The position numbers were made by a program, and so were the translations under genes. The notes under the pieces are model-generated. The model was not told the origin of the DNA, did not search any database, and was given only the letters and a program-made list of their open reading frames with translations. Below, piece by piece: positions 17,801-26,537 of a stretch of DNA of 64,000 nt. This DNA is from Wohlfahrtiimonas larvae (GTDB taxonomy: Bacteria; Pseudomonadota; Gammaproteobacteria; Cardiobacteriales; Wohlfahrtiimonadaceae): positions 1 through 64,000 of the forward strand of contig NZ_BAABKE010000007.1 of the NCBI RefSeq assembly GCF_039543665.1. The letters run 5' to 3'. Each line of letters starts with the position of its first letter. Position 1 is the stretch's first letter.

Positions 17801-18174
17801 AATTGTAAGGGTGCTAGATGTTGCATTAACGTTGGGATCGTTACGATTAACGTATCAATTGCCCCTTGGCGCAATCTTGCCAATGTTGCTAAGCGCTCTG
17901 AAATGATATTCAGTTGTGGTGAAAAGCTATCGTATGGCAATGTTTCTGTATCAGGAAAAATCGTAGCCGTATGTCCAAAGAAAGCCAGGTCTTGCCATAG
18001 GCTCTCCGCTTGCTGCATGTTTTCAACAATCGTGACAATTTTTTGTTGACTATTCTTGGCTGAATGGCTTAATGCGAATGCAAATGAAGCGCTATTTTGC
18101 TGTTGCCATTCTACTGTTTTTTGTGTTGTTGGAATGGATTCAGAAGCAATTACAAAAGGTTTTGGTTTGGACAT
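14806..18174 (-). CDS. mfd: Transcription-repair coupling factor Mfd
   Basis: 1122-aa ATP-dependent DNA translocase that removes stalled RNA polymerase and recruits UvrA. Order: UvrB-homology N-terminal region, RNA-polymerase-interacting domain (about 470-540, with DPIVHLKHGVGRYVGLD), RecG-like helicase lobes with Walker A GDVGFGKTEVAMR, DEEH box IDEEHRFGVKHKEQL, motif VI QLRGRVGRSHHRAYCYL, and the C-terminal TRCF domain. Slightly shorter than E. coli Mfd (1148 aa) but complete. Its last 42 codons are duplicated, with only silent changes, at 13915-14046. No terminator is visible after the stop; the orphan gene starts 34 bases downstream on the same strand. Confidence 0.97.
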   Translation of the reverse strand: MSKPKPFVIASESIPTTQKTVEWQQQNSASFAFALSHSAKNSQQKIVTIVENMQQAESLWQDLAFFGHTATIFPDTETLPYDSFSPQLNIISERLATLARLRQGAIDTLIVTIPTLMQHLAPLQFLDGHVLVLKPGDIVDRDQWRLGLEASGYQNVKQVMEPGEFAIRGAIIDLFPMGITTPIRVDLFDDEVESIRTFDPETQRTVETIPELSILPAREFDTSPKALELFQQKFKNSFEVDTTKCNLYKEIVNGNLPAGVENYLPLFFDDTATLFDYLGEQTTFITYPNLYKSAESFQKLIDTRYERYRHDIERPLLSPARLYINFNGLEKILANKPKITVSFSGDSPVVRQINQVETWLKENDKGALILTTETTGRREILLERLKELSLSPAVRDKFADITKAPEHFTLLTGALSNSFSYQNQFALVTENSLLGIPMQTMRKKQQKTVDVKSMLTSIDHLKEGDPIVHLKHGVGRYVGLDSIDDNELLVIEYKGNSKLYIPITDLNDLSLYTGGSKESAPWHKLGSDQWEKICKKASEKIHDTAAELLDIYSRRELQEARGMELLDEYDQFAASFPFQTTPDQQRAIDDVLKDLTVGKMDRIICGDVGFGKTEVAMRGAFMAVMNGYQVALLAPTTLLAEQHVQDFMDRFADWPVKIAGLSRFRSSKETKETLELLAEGRVDIVIGTHKLLSKDVKFKNLGLVIIDEEHRFGVKHKEQLKSLRTEVNLLTMTATPIPRTLNMGLSGLRELSIIATPPMERIAVKTFVNEWNEELMIEAMNRELKRGGQMYVLHNEVETIGLMQDTLERLMPEIKVGIAHGQIKEAELEKVMLDFYHHRIQVLLCTTIVESGIDVPNANTMIINRADKLGLAQLHQLRGRVGRSHHRAYCYLIVPPEKQMTKDAVKRIEALTETEILGAGFMIANHDLEIRGAGELLGDSQSGQITEMGFSLYMELLTRAVEAIKRGETLDVNQPFKQGMEVSIGVPALIPEDYIGDIPTRLSLYKRIASAESLDDLNNIHIEMIDRFGLLPDQTKRLFKIAEIKLKSAPLNLEKIEATADGVRIIFGSKPHINLRAMIDLIQQKPNFYQLQGQEVLRYKLPMENEEVRINSILKLIEELKP

Positions 18175-18272
18175 AACATTTTTTAGTTAATATAAAGTAA
18201 GTACACAACATATAGTAATCAGAATTGCACCATATCACCAATAATTTATAAAATAAATTAAATATCAAACAG

Positions 18273-18301
18273 TTGCTATTACTTACTTGCCCTTATATAT
18301 T
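18273..18301 (+). promoter_or_regulatory. Candidate promoter of the fdrA operon
   Basis: TTGCTA (18273-18278), 17-base spacer, TATATT (18296-18301), the same hexamers as in front of gltA. It would leave a leader of about 140 bases before fdrA. The 271-base gap 18175-18445 holds no gene that I can see. Confidence 0.42.
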
Positions 18302-18445
18302 GATCAAAAGTCATCAATTACTTTGTATCTATTGTTTGACTCTTTAGATATTCCTTTGTAGCTTAGAATAAGAACCCCCCTAAAACAATAATTAGAATCT
18401 TAATTAAAAATTAAATAATCATTTAATTAATACAGGAGTATCTTT

Positions 18446-19972
18446 ATGTTTATACACGCATTGATTAAACCTAATACTTACATTGATTCTATGATGCTGA
18501 TGGCATTATCCACAAAAGTAAATGATTTACCCTTAGTTGAAAAAGCAATGATTGGCATGGGCACTGCCATGAATAAACAAGTCATTGGAGATGTTGGCCT
18601 AATGACTGAAGAAATTGAAAACGCCGACAAAAATGATCTCATCATTGTTTTTGCATTAAAAGATGCCAATGACGCGGACACAGTATTAACCCAAATTGAA
18701 GAGCTTCGTACTGCTCAATCACAAGGTACAAGTACAACTAAAAACTATAATTCTCTGAATAAAGCCATCTCATCCGAGCCTGAATCTAACTTAGTTTTAT
18801 TTTCCATCCCTGGAGAATATGTCTATCAAGAAGCTTTAACAGCATTAAATCATAATAAACATGTCATGATTTTTAGCGATAATGTTCCACTACAAGATGA
18901 AATATCGCTCAAAAAACTTGCCCAAGAAAAATCATTATTAGTTATGGGGCCTGATTGTGGTACTGCAATTATTAACCAAATAGGGCTGTGTTTTGCTAAT
19001 GAAGTTAGCAAAGGTAATATCGGTGTTGTTGCAGCCTCAGGAACCGGCAGCCAAGAAGTCAGCGTACAAATTGATGCTCTCAATGCAGGTATTAGCCAAT
19101 TAATCGGTGTCGGTGGTCGCGACCTAAGCGAAGATGTTGGTGGCATAATGATGCTGCAAGGTATCAAAATGCTCCATGCTGACCCCAAAACTCAAATCAT
19201 TACATTAATTTCTAAACCCCCTGCAAAATCTATTCAAGACAAAATTATTCAATACGTACAAACATTGCAAAAACCTTTCGTGGTCTGCTTTATTGGTGCA
19301 GATATGCAAGGACAAGAAGGTAACATTACCTTTGCACGTTCCACAACTGAGGCTGCTCAAATTGCGGTTGCATTATCAACACAAACACCTTATGTTCCTA
19401 TTAAAACTGATGCAACAGAACTTTTACAAAGCGCTAAAAGTTTGCAAAGCTCTCAAAAATACATTCGAGGGTTATTTGCAGGCGGTACAGTATGTGACGA
19501 AGTATTCTATGCCCTTAAAGAAAATAACACCGTGACATCTAATGTTGCAGGCCCCGTAGAATCTCGTAATCAATTTGGTGAGAAATTAACAGGCAATGCT
19601 TTAATCGATTTTGGTGATGATGCTTATACCCAAGGTAAACCTCACCCGATGATTGACCCTTCTTTCCGCTCAGCTGCCATTGTTGAACAGGCAAAAGATC
19701 CATCTGTTGCAGCCATTTTATTAGACATTGAATTAGGATTTGGTGCTCATGATGATCCCGTTGGTGCAATGGAAGTATCTATCCAAGAAGCCCAGAAAAT
19801 TGCAAAAGCAGATGGTAGAAACATCATTTTTATTGCTTATATCTTAGGCACACATAAAGACTTCCAAAATAAAACAACACAATTACAAAAACTTGAGTCT
19901 CTAAATGTCATCAATGCCAACAGCGTTGCTGATTTAGGTGCTTTGGCACGTCAACTTTTAGCATCTATTTAA
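18446..19972 (+). CDS. fdrA: FdrA-family protein (acyl-CoA synthetase/carbamoyltransferase-like subunit)
   Basis: 508 aa, similar to FdrA (AllF), which carries succinyl-CoA-ligase-like folds: the phrases MGPDCGTAII, GVVAASGTGSQEVS and GVGGRDLSEDVGGIMM belong to the CoA-ligase-type nucleotide fold. In E. coli FdrA acts with YlbE and YlbF as an oxamate carbamoyltransferase at the end of anaerobic allantoin breakdown. ATG 18446 has AGGAG 7 bases upstream. It is followed after 17 bases by a YlbE homologue and then a DUF1097 membrane protein. No YlbF-type (DUF2877) subunit and no carbamate kinase are present, so the substrate may differ. Confidence 0.85.
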   Translation: MFIHALIKPNTYIDSMMLMALSTKVNDLPLVEKAMIGMGTAMNKQVIGDVGLMTEEIENADKNDLIIVFALKDANDADTVLTQIEELRTAQSQGTSTTKNYNSLNKAISSEPESNLVLFSIPGEYVYQEALTALNHNKHVMIFSDNVPLQDEISLKKLAQEKSLLVMGPDCGTAIINQIGLCFANEVSKGNIGVVAASGTGSQEVSVQIDALNAGISQLIGVGGRDLSEDVGGIMMLQGIKMLHADPKTQIITLISKPPAKSIQDKIIQYVQTLQKPFVVCFIGADMQGQEGNITFARSTTEAAQIAVALSTQTPYVPIKTDATELLQSAKSLQSSQKYIRGLFAGGTVCDEVFYALKENNTVTSNVAGPVESRNQFGEKLTGNALIDFGDDAYTQGKPHPMIDPSFRSAAIVEQAKDPSVAAILLDIELGFGAHDDPVGAMEVSIQEAQKIAKADGRNIIFIAYILGTHKDFQNKTTQLQKLESLNVINANSVADLGALARQLLASI

Positions 19973-19989
19973 GTTAGGAGAACATAACA

Positions 19990-21408
19990 ATGACACAGAA
20001 TTTATTTGAAACAAAATTATCCGTACTCAATGTTGGTGGCGAGATTTTCAAAAAAGACTTAGAAAAACAAAATGCGACTGTTGAGCAGGTAAATTGGAAG
20101 CCACGCACATCCATTTCTCATGAATTACAAAAAGCATTGGATAAATTATCTGAACCTAAGATTCGTGCAAAAATTGATGCTGCCAACCAAGAAGTCATCC
20201 AGCGTATTATTGATGCGCATCCTGTATTAATCGGTTATCAACCGGCCATTGACGTTATTCCAGGTATGCAAAAAAATATGATCATTCATGCCGGACCACC
20301 AATTCAATGGGAAAATATGTGTGGGGCGATGAAAGGGGCAGTCACAGGTGCCATCGTTTTTGAAGGACTCGCGAAAGATATTGTTGAAGCAGAAAAAGTA
20401 GCCGCATCCGGTAACATTATTTTCTCACCGTGCCATGAACATGATGCAGTAGGATCAATGACGGGCATTACATCAGCATCGATGTATGTGCATATTGTCA
20501 AGAATAAAACCCATGGCAATATCGCCTATACCAATCTTTCAGAGCAACTTGCTAAAATCTTACGCATGGGGGCTAATGACCAATCTGTTATTGACCGTTT
20601 AATTTGGATGCGCGATATTTTAGGCCCAATGCTAAGCGAAGCGATGACTTATGCAAAAGAGATTGATCTTCGTATGTTACTTGCACAAGCAATCCAAATG
20701 GGTGATGAAGATCATAACCGAAATATTGCAGGCTCTTTACTCTTAATTCAACAACTGACACCTCATATTTTAAAAACAAAATTCTCTGACGCAGAGAAAA
20801 TTGCTGTATTTGAATTCTTAGCAAGCAGTGACTATTTCAGTGGACCAACTTGGATGGCTGTATGTAAAGCAGCATTAGATGCAGGCCACGGTGTTAAAAA
20901 TAGTAGCATATTAACAACAATGTGCCGCAACGGTGTTGAATTTGGTATCCGTTTAAGCCATTTTGAAGGATTTAAATGGTTTACAGGACCAGCTCAACCC
21001 GTCATTGGCCCAATGCTAGCAGGCTATAAGCCAGAAGATGCAGGCTTAGACGTTGGGGATAGTGCAATCACCGAAACATTTGGTATTGGTGGTTTTGCAA
21101 TGGCCGCAGCACCGGCAATTGTACCATTGGTGGGAGGAACGGTTGATGAAGCCTTAAATTACTCTGTGGAAATGTTAGACATCACAACAGGTATTAATCC
21201 CAATATTACCATTCCTATTCTTAACTTTAGAGGCATTGCAACAGGTATTGATGCGATTAAAGTGGCAGAAACAGGCATCTTACCAATCATTAATACGGCC
21301 ATTGCACATAAAGATGCAGGCATTGGCATGATCGGTACAGGCTTAACAAATCCACCCTTTGAAGTATTTGAAAAGGCTTTAATCGCTTTAGCTAACAGCA
21401 TTGAATAA
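19990..21408 (+). CDS. ylbE: YlbE-family protein (DUF1116)
   Basis: 472 aa, DUF1116 family, the usual partner of FdrA. Typical stretches are HAGPPIQWENMCGAMKGAVTGA near the N-terminus (only part quoted: IHAGPPIQWENMCGA), ILTTMCRNGVEFGIR and GTGLTNPPFEVFEKAL near the end. In E. coli YlbE (AllG) is one of the three subunits of oxamate carbamoyltransferase. TAGGAG lies 8 bases upstream. Co-transcribed with fdrA (17-base gap) and the DUF1097 gene (11-base gap). Catalytic residues are not known to me, so activity is inferred from the pairing. Confidence 0.85.
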   Translation: MTQNLFETKLSVLNVGGEIFKKDLEKQNATVEQVNWKPRTSISHELQKALDKLSEPKIRAKIDAANQEVIQRIIDAHPVLIGYQPAIDVIPGMQKNMIIHAGPPIQWENMCGAMKGAVTGAIVFEGLAKDIVEAEKVAASGNIIFSPCHEHDAVGSMTGITSASMYVHIVKNKTHGNIAYTNLSEQLAKILRMGANDQSVIDRLIWMRDILGPMLSEAMTYAKEIDLRMLLAQAIQMGDEDHNRNIAGSLLLIQQLTPHILKTKFSDAEKIAVFEFLASSDYFSGPTWMAVCKAALDAGHGVKNSSILTTMCRNGVEFGIRLSHFEGFKWFTGPAQPVIGPMLAGYKPEDAGLDVGDSAITETFGIGGFAMAAAPAIVPLVGGTVDEALNYSVEMLDITTGINPNITIPILNFRGIATGIDAIKVAETGILPIINTAIAHKDAGIGMIGTGLTNPPFEVFEKALIALANSIE

Positions 21409-21419
21409 AGGGCTTTAAT

Positions 21420-21905
21420 ATGCAACTATCACGTTCAATTTGGATATCAGCACTAGTTACAGGTGTTTTATGTGGTATTTGGGCGGGTTTTGCTTCATTA
21501 GTTTATCTCAATGTTTGGGCGGGATTCGCAGGCTGTACAGCTTATTTTGCCTCAGGAAAACCAGGCCCTAAAGGCATGATTTTAACTTGGTGTACAACGT
21601 TAATTGGTGCTTTTTTAGCCTATTTAATGATCGTCATTGATATTGCTATGGTTGAAAACATTTCAATTATGAATACTCGTGTTTCTACAGCCATCGCTGT
21701 TGGTGCATTAGTGGCACTCATCATGCTGCTCGGTAATATTAACTGGTTATCATTTATTCCTGGCATGTTTGTCGGCTGCTATACATACTTCGCGATTGAT
21801 GGCTTCTCAGGCAATAACTGGTTAATCTTAATGATTTCTCTTGTAACAGGTGCTGTATTGGGTTTAGCCTGTGATTCAGGAGGAAAAAAATTATCAGCCC
21901 TATAA
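21420..21905 (+). CDS. DUF1097 inner-membrane protein
   Basis: 161 aa with five to six hydrophobic helices covering nearly the whole length; resembles the DUF1097 family (E. coli YcdZ type). The glycine-rich helices and the short loop FASGKPGPKGM are visible. Function unknown. Its place as the third gene directly behind fdrA-ylbE suggests a transporter or channel for the substrate or product of the FdrA/YlbE enzyme; that is an inference from context only. A hairpin with a T run follows at 21936-21964. Confidence 0.78.
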   Translation: MQLSRSIWISALVTGVLCGIWAGFASLVYLNVWAGFAGCTAYFASGKPGPKGMILTWCTTLIGAFLAYLMIVIDIAMVENISIMNTRVSTAIAVGALVALIMLLGNINWLSFIPGMFVGCYTYFAIDGFSGNNWLILMISLVTGAVLGLACDSGGKKLSAL

Positions 21906-21935
21906 CTTAAAATGCTCATTTTAATCAAAAATATC

Positions 21936-21968
21936 ATGGCTATATGAATTTATCTTATAGCCATTTTT
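21936..21968. terminator. Terminator between the fdrA operon and 21990
   Basis: Nine-base stem 21936-21944 / 21956-21964 with an 11-base loop, followed by TTTTT on the plus strand and an A-rich run on the other side. Probably used by both convergent units. Confidence 0.6.
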
Positions 21969-21989
21969 ATCACACAATTTTTATAATGA

Positions 21990-23225
21990 TTATTGAGAAC
22001 AACTTTGAATCAATTGCTCAATCTGTTGCTGGCTTAACAAATTTTCATAAGTGCCCACAATGATGGATTCAATGCCTGTATTTTTTAATAGCTGATAAGT
22101 TGCCTTTTCTGATTGGCAAAATGCATTCAACTCTTTTGTGCCTACACCCATAACTTCTTGAGTTCCACAAATATAATCACTCACAGCCTTCTGTGCTTCT
22201 AATGCTTTTTCAAAATCAACTTTCAGCGCTGTTTGATCATAGCATTTTAATAAATCTTTATTTTTAGTTAAATCTTCAATGACATTTGAGTAATTATTAA
22301 ATTCAATATAGGCAGTTTTACCAATTGTATATGTGCGAATTGCCCCATCTTTTGAAACCCACTCTGCATTACTACCATTAATATTGGGATAATTAGCCTG
22401 ACCATAATGGTGCGCTAACCCATCTTCCACTTTAGATAAATCAGATGGCCTAACACTCAACGTCACAGACGCTAAACCTAAATGATTTCTATGGAAAGCA
22501 ATACCATAAGGTGCAACATCCATATTTGTAAAAAACTCTTTTTGGAAAGTCTGAATAAATGTCTCTGTGGACATGAAGTTTTTCACTGTATATTCCATCG
22601 AGCATTCACCATCATAGCATCGTGACAATAAAACAGTTTCTTGACCATTACTTAAAATATTATCGTCTTCTGAAGTATTATTTTTAAAGTAATGATTCAA
22701 TGGCTGGATAACTTCATCTAAATCTGATTCTTTCAGTGAGAAATAAACTACAAGCTCTTGTGGCTCTAATGTCACAAATAAACGCACATTATTTATTGGC
22801 ATATCTAACAGTAGAAATTGCTCTGTGGATTCTTCATAAGCCATCAATGATTGTGCATCCTTCAACCATGAATATGTATAAGGTGTTGACCATTGATATT
22901 CACCAACGCCATCAATAGTTTTAGTTAATTGTGGCTGAATATCCTGCCCCAATTGAATTTTCTTTTGTACTTCAAACCACTGTGAAAAACTATTTGCCAC
23001 AAGATGTTTATAATTTAATTCAGACATCTCCTTCATCATCGCCACAACAGCATCATTCTGAGAGTTTTGCCCTACAATTTCTCGTACACTTGGATTCGGC
23101 CATTGTTTAGATAAGCTCTGCTGAAATTGATCAACTGTTATCATTGTTTGTGCTTCTGTTGCGGTTTTCGCCCATGTAGATGAGCAAATCAATACTAAAC
23201 TGACCATCAAAGCAGTACGTTTCAT
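21990..23225 (-). CDS. Secreted protein, unknown function
   Basis: 411 aa with a signal peptide (MKRTALMVSLVLICSSTWA). The mature part is soluble, with several cysteines: a close pair in SRCYDGECSM and four more in the last quarter (KCYDQ, YICGT, FCQSE, SCSQ), suggesting periplasmic disulfides. I do not recognise the family. AAGGGA lies upstream. Divergent from another unrecognised envelope protein gene at 23359, so the pair may share a regulatory gap of 133 bases. Confidence 0.75.
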   Translation of the reverse strand: MKRTALMVSLVLICSSTWAKTATEAQTMITVDQFQQSLSKQWPNPSVREIVGQNSQNDAVVAMMKEMSELNYKHLVANSFSQWFEVQKKIQLGQDIQPQLTKTIDGVGEYQWSTPYTYSWLKDAQSLMAYEESTEQFLLLDMPINNVRLFVTLEPQELVVYFSLKESDLDEVIQPLNHYFKNNTSEDDNILSNGQETVLLSRCYDGECSMEYTVKNFMSTETFIQTFQKEFFTNMDVAPYGIAFHRNHLGLASVTLSVRPSDLSKVEDGLAHHYGQANYPNINGSNAEWVSKDGAIRTYTIGKTAYIEFNNYSNVIEDLTKNKDLLKCYDQTALKVDFEKALEAQKAVSDYICGTQEVMGVGTKELNAFCQSEKATYQLLKNTGIESIIVGTYENLLSQQQIEQLIQSCSQ

Positions 23226-23358
23226 ATCTTCCCTTTTATATTTATCAAAATTATGATGTTATAATTATAGGCTTAAATGCTGATAAAAAATATTCTCTAT
23301 AAATATTCCAATAATACATGTGCGTTTTCATAAGCACGCAAATATCAAGGCCTTCATT

Positions 23359-24099
23359 ATGACAAAACGTATTGTAATTTTATTAGTCATCTTATTTGCT
23401 GTGAAATTTTTTGTAAGCAGCTATCAAAAATATCAAGAAAAATCATCATTTCAAAGAGAAACCTTAGCTCAATTGGCACCTTACCAAGATGCAGGTAAAG
23501 AGCTATTAGATATTATCCAAAAAGTTGATAATGAGCTTTATCAAACGATCCAACAACAAGTAAAAACCACAGAGTTATCTACACCTGAACAGTTAAATCA
23601 ATACTTACAAACTATCATCATAACCCTAGAATCATTAATGGAATCTCGGCTCAACCAAACATCCAGCGCAGCTTTTCAGCAATTTATGATCACCAATAAT
23701 AATGTGTTACAAGAACTTTTGATCAAAGATCCAAGTGGAAATATGTGTATAGGGATTTCTCTTGGTGATATAGAATCCATCAAAAAATCTGCCGACTTAA
23801 TTAGTGAACCTTTACGCACCCAAAAACTTAATGCAACAAAGGCTGTTCTCCTAGACTCTGTGCAAATGCAGCCTAAATACAATTTTACTGATGATGAAAA
23901 GATGGCATTTTGGCAGCAAACTTTAACAAAAGTTGTTCAAAAATATCCCCCCATACTTTTTGAGCAGGTGGATTTATCTTTCCAAGAGATGACAGAGAAA
24001 GCCATGGTTTGCCAATTTTTTATTGATATTGCCCAAGAATTTATTGATGCAGAAGACCAAAATTTATCCATAGCAACTTGGCAACTCATAAACCAATAA
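23359..24099 (+). CDS. Membrane-anchored protein, unknown function
   Basis: 246 aa. N-terminal signal anchor (MTKRIVILLVILFAVKFFV), then a mostly helical soluble domain rich in Gln, Glu and Leu with two cysteines. ATG 23359 is preferred over an in-frame GTG 13 codons upstream because AAGG precedes it and the anchor then starts at residue 5. I do not recognise a family. Divergent from 21990-23225; 68 bases before rlmKL with that gene's own promoter in between. Confidence 0.7.
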   Translation: MTKRIVILLVILFAVKFFVSSYQKYQEKSSFQRETLAQLAPYQDAGKELLDIIQKVDNELYQTIQQQVKTTELSTPEQLNQYLQTIIITLESLMESRLNQTSSAAFQQFMITNNNVLQELLIKDPSGNMCIGISLGDIESIKKSADLISEPLRTQKLNATKAVLLDSVQMQPKYNFTDDEKMAFWQQTLTKVVQKYPPILFEQVDLSFQEMTEKAMVCQFFIDIAQEFIDAEDQNLSIATWQLINQ

Positions 24100-24101
24100 T
24101 A

Positions 24102-24131
24102 AAGACAAATTGCGCATTTTTTCGCTATAAT
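24102..24131 (+). promoter_or_regulatory. Candidate promoter of rlmKL
   Basis: AAGACA (24102-24107), 18-base spacer, perfect TATAAT (24126-24131), 36 bases before the rlmKL ATG. Confidence 0.45.
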
Positions 24132-24167
24132 GGTCCGTTATATGTAAAATTTCATGGTGATTGATCA

Positions 24168-26369
24168 ATGTCCTCTTTTTTTATTACTTGCGCACAAGGT
24201 TTAGCGCCTTATGTTATCGATGAATTAGCAGCTTTAGGCATCGAATCTACAAGCGATGCGACAGGCGTGCGTTTTGAAGGTGGGCTAAAAGAGGCTTATC
24301 AAGCACTATTATGGACGCGCTGCGGTTCACGTGTATTATTACAATTGAAAACAGGTAGCATGAAAGATTTAGATGATCTTCATTTGCAACTATCTGGCTT
24401 TCCTTGGTCAACACACATGTCAGACAATCACACATTTGTGATTCAAGTAACCACTAAGCGCGCTCAGCACATTCATACACAATATGCCGCACAACGTGTA
24501 AAAGATGCCATTGTTGATTATTTCGATATGACAACGGGCGGTCGTCCTTCTGTGGATAAAGATGATCCTAACTTGCGTTTTTATGTGCACATTCAAGATA
24601 CAAGCTACACATTGTATTTAGATTTAAGTGGTGAACCTTTACATAAACGTGGTTTCCGTACTGAGCAAGGCGCCGCGCCCATTAAAGAAAACTTAGCAGC
24701 AGCCTTGTTATATCGTTCTAAATGGCCTGAGAAAGCTAAAGAGCATCAAGATTTCATCGATCCATTATGTGGTGCAGGTACGATTCTGATTGAAGCTGCA
24801 TTGATGGCGCGTGACATTGCTCCTGGTTTATATCGCCCAACATTTGGCTTTGAAAACTGGCTCTTACATGATGCGCATCTTTGGAGCGAATGCGTTAAAT
24901 TTGCAAAGCATCGTGCTGAAGTGGGTAAAGATCAATATCAAGGCAGACTATACGGTGTTGAACGTAATGCACGTATGATTGGTATTACGAAAGCCAATGC
25001 AGATAGAGCGGGCGTATTGAAAAATATGTCATTCTCGCACCAGATGTTCCAACATTTCAAAAAGCCTGAAAACTTAGGTGAAAAAGGCTTAATCGTGACA
25101 AACCCACCTTATGGTGAACGTTTGGGCGAAAAAGAAGAGTTGAAACCAACCTATATGGAACTCGGCGATTGGTTACGCCCTTATGTTGGCTTTGAAGCGG
25201 GCATCATCACTTCTGAAGTTGAACTTGGTAAGCAAATGGGTTTACGTGCTCGTAAAGTGAATAAATTCTACAATGGTGCATTGGAGTGCGTTTACTTGCA
25301 ATTTGCAATTGAAGAACAATACTTTGTGGATCGTAAAGCAGCTGATAGTCGCCAAGAAAAACGTAACCTTGAAGAATTGATGTCTGAAGGCGGGCAAGAT
25401 TTCTTCAACCGCCTCACAAAGAACAAAAAGAAATGGGAAAAATGGGCGAAACAAAACCATATCATGTGTTATCGAACATACGATTCCGATTTACCTGAAT
25501 TTAACGTAGCTATTGATCGTTATGATCAATCATTAGTGATCTATGAATTCAAAGCACCGAAAAGCATTGATGCAGAAAAAGCAGCCAAGCGCTTAGAAAA
25601 AATCCAAGCGATTGTGCCATTAGTATTTTCAGAAATTGATGCTAAGAATATTCATTTCAAATTGCGTGAGCGCCAAAAAGGCACAAACCAATATGAAAAA
25701 GAAGAAGAGCGTGGTGAATTTTTCCCTGTGGAAGAAACTGGGGCAAAATTATGGGTAAACTTAGTTAATTACTTAGATACAGGTTTATTCTTGGATCATC
25801 GCAATGTACGTAAAATGATTAAAGAGAAAGCGCGCGGCACAAACTTCTTAAACCTATTTGCATATACAGGCAGCGCAAGTGTTTTGGCTGCCATTGGTGG
25901 CGCTAAAACTGTGACAACTGTGGATATGTCCAAAACTTATCTGAAATGGGCTGAAAACAACTTTGCATTGAATGATTTATCAGGCAAGCAATATGAGTTC
26001 ATCCAAAAAGATGTTTTAGAATGGCTCAAAACAATGGCTTTACACGTCAGTGAATTACCATTGATGCAAAAGCGTGATGCGCGTTATGATTTAATTTTCA
26101 TGGATCCGCCATCTTTCTCTAACTCAAAACGCATGGCAGATGTATTAGATATTCAACGCGATCATGTACGTTTGATTGAAGATGCAATGGAAATTTTAGC
26201 AAAAGATGGTTTGTTAATTTTCTCCACCAATTTACGTAATTTCAAAATGGATTCATTAATTACAGAAAATTTTGATGTCAAAGATGTTTCTCGCGAAACT
26301 TTACCGATGGATTTTGCACGTGATCCTAAGATTCGCCAATGTTTTATGATTAAACATTCCAAAATTTAA
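24168..26369 (+). CDS. rlmL: Bifunctional 23S rRNA methyltransferase RlmKL
   Basis: 733-aa fusion that makes m2G2445 (RlmL part, N-terminal) and m7G2069 (RlmK part, C-terminal) in 23S rRNA. N-terminal THUMP domain (about 45-155), then the first Rossmann methyltransferase with DPLCGAGTILIEAALMA and catalytic TNPPYGERLG. The C-terminal methyltransferase has NLFAYTGSASVLAAIGGA and the DPPSFSNSKR motif. Full-length and fused as in E. coli, which is a gammaproteobacterial trait. Single gene behind its own candidate promoter; the suf regulator follows after a 219-base regulatory gap. Confidence 0.95.
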   Translation: MSSFFITCAQGLAPYVIDELAALGIESTSDATGVRFEGGLKEAYQALLWTRCGSRVLLQLKTGSMKDLDDLHLQLSGFPWSTHMSDNHTFVIQVTTKRAQHIHTQYAAQRVKDAIVDYFDMTTGGRPSVDKDDPNLRFYVHIQDTSYTLYLDLSGEPLHKRGFRTEQGAAPIKENLAAALLYRSKWPEKAKEHQDFIDPLCGAGTILIEAALMARDIAPGLYRPTFGFENWLLHDAHLWSECVKFAKHRAEVGKDQYQGRLYGVERNARMIGITKANADRAGVLKNMSFSHQMFQHFKKPENLGEKGLIVTNPPYGERLGEKEELKPTYMELGDWLRPYVGFEAGIITSEVELGKQMGLRARKVNKFYNGALECVYLQFAIEEQYFVDRKAADSRQEKRNLEELMSEGGQDFFNRLTKNKKKWEKWAKQNHIMCYRTYDSDLPEFNVAIDRYDQSLVIYEFKAPKSIDAEKAAKRLEKIQAIVPLVFSEIDAKNIHFKLRERQKGTNQYEKEEERGEFFPVEETGAKLWVNLVNYLDTGLFLDHRNVRKMIKEKARGTNFLNLFAYTGSASVLAAIGGAKTVTTVDMSKTYLKWAENNFALNDLSGKQYEFIQKDVLEWLKTMALHVSELPLMQKRDARYDLIFMDPPSFSNSKRMADVLDIQRDHVRLIEDAMEILAKDGLLIFSTNLRNFKMDSLITENFDVKDVSRETLPMDFARDPKIRQCFMIKHSKI

Positions 26370-26456
26370 ATTTATTTTGTAAAAAATTTAGTCTGAGTTT
26401 TTACCCCCGTCTCTGATTTCTAAAATTTGTTGCTAGATAATATGCATGAAGTCAGA

Positions 26457-26475
26457 GTTAATGAGAATCGCTAAC
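26457..26475 (+). promoter_or_regulatory. Fur-box-like 19-mer upstream of the suf operon
   Basis: The 19 bases GTTAATGAGAATCGCTAAC match the Fur consensus GATAATGATAATCATTATC at 14 of 19 positions, and the outer ends form an inverted repeat (GTTA/TAAC). A possible -10 (GATAAT, 26436-26441) lies just upstream, so a bound repressor would sit over the start region. In E. coli Fur represses suf. Prediction only. Confidence 0.5.
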
Positions 26476-26537
26476 ATAAAGAAAAGATTCTTATATCAAC
26501 CTAATAAACAAATATGACATGTAAAGAGAACGAAAAT

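Noticed and set aside
18300..18320. FNR-like TTGAT...ATCAA before fdrA
   Set aside because: Half-sites are 8 bases apart instead of 4, so it does not fit an FNR site.
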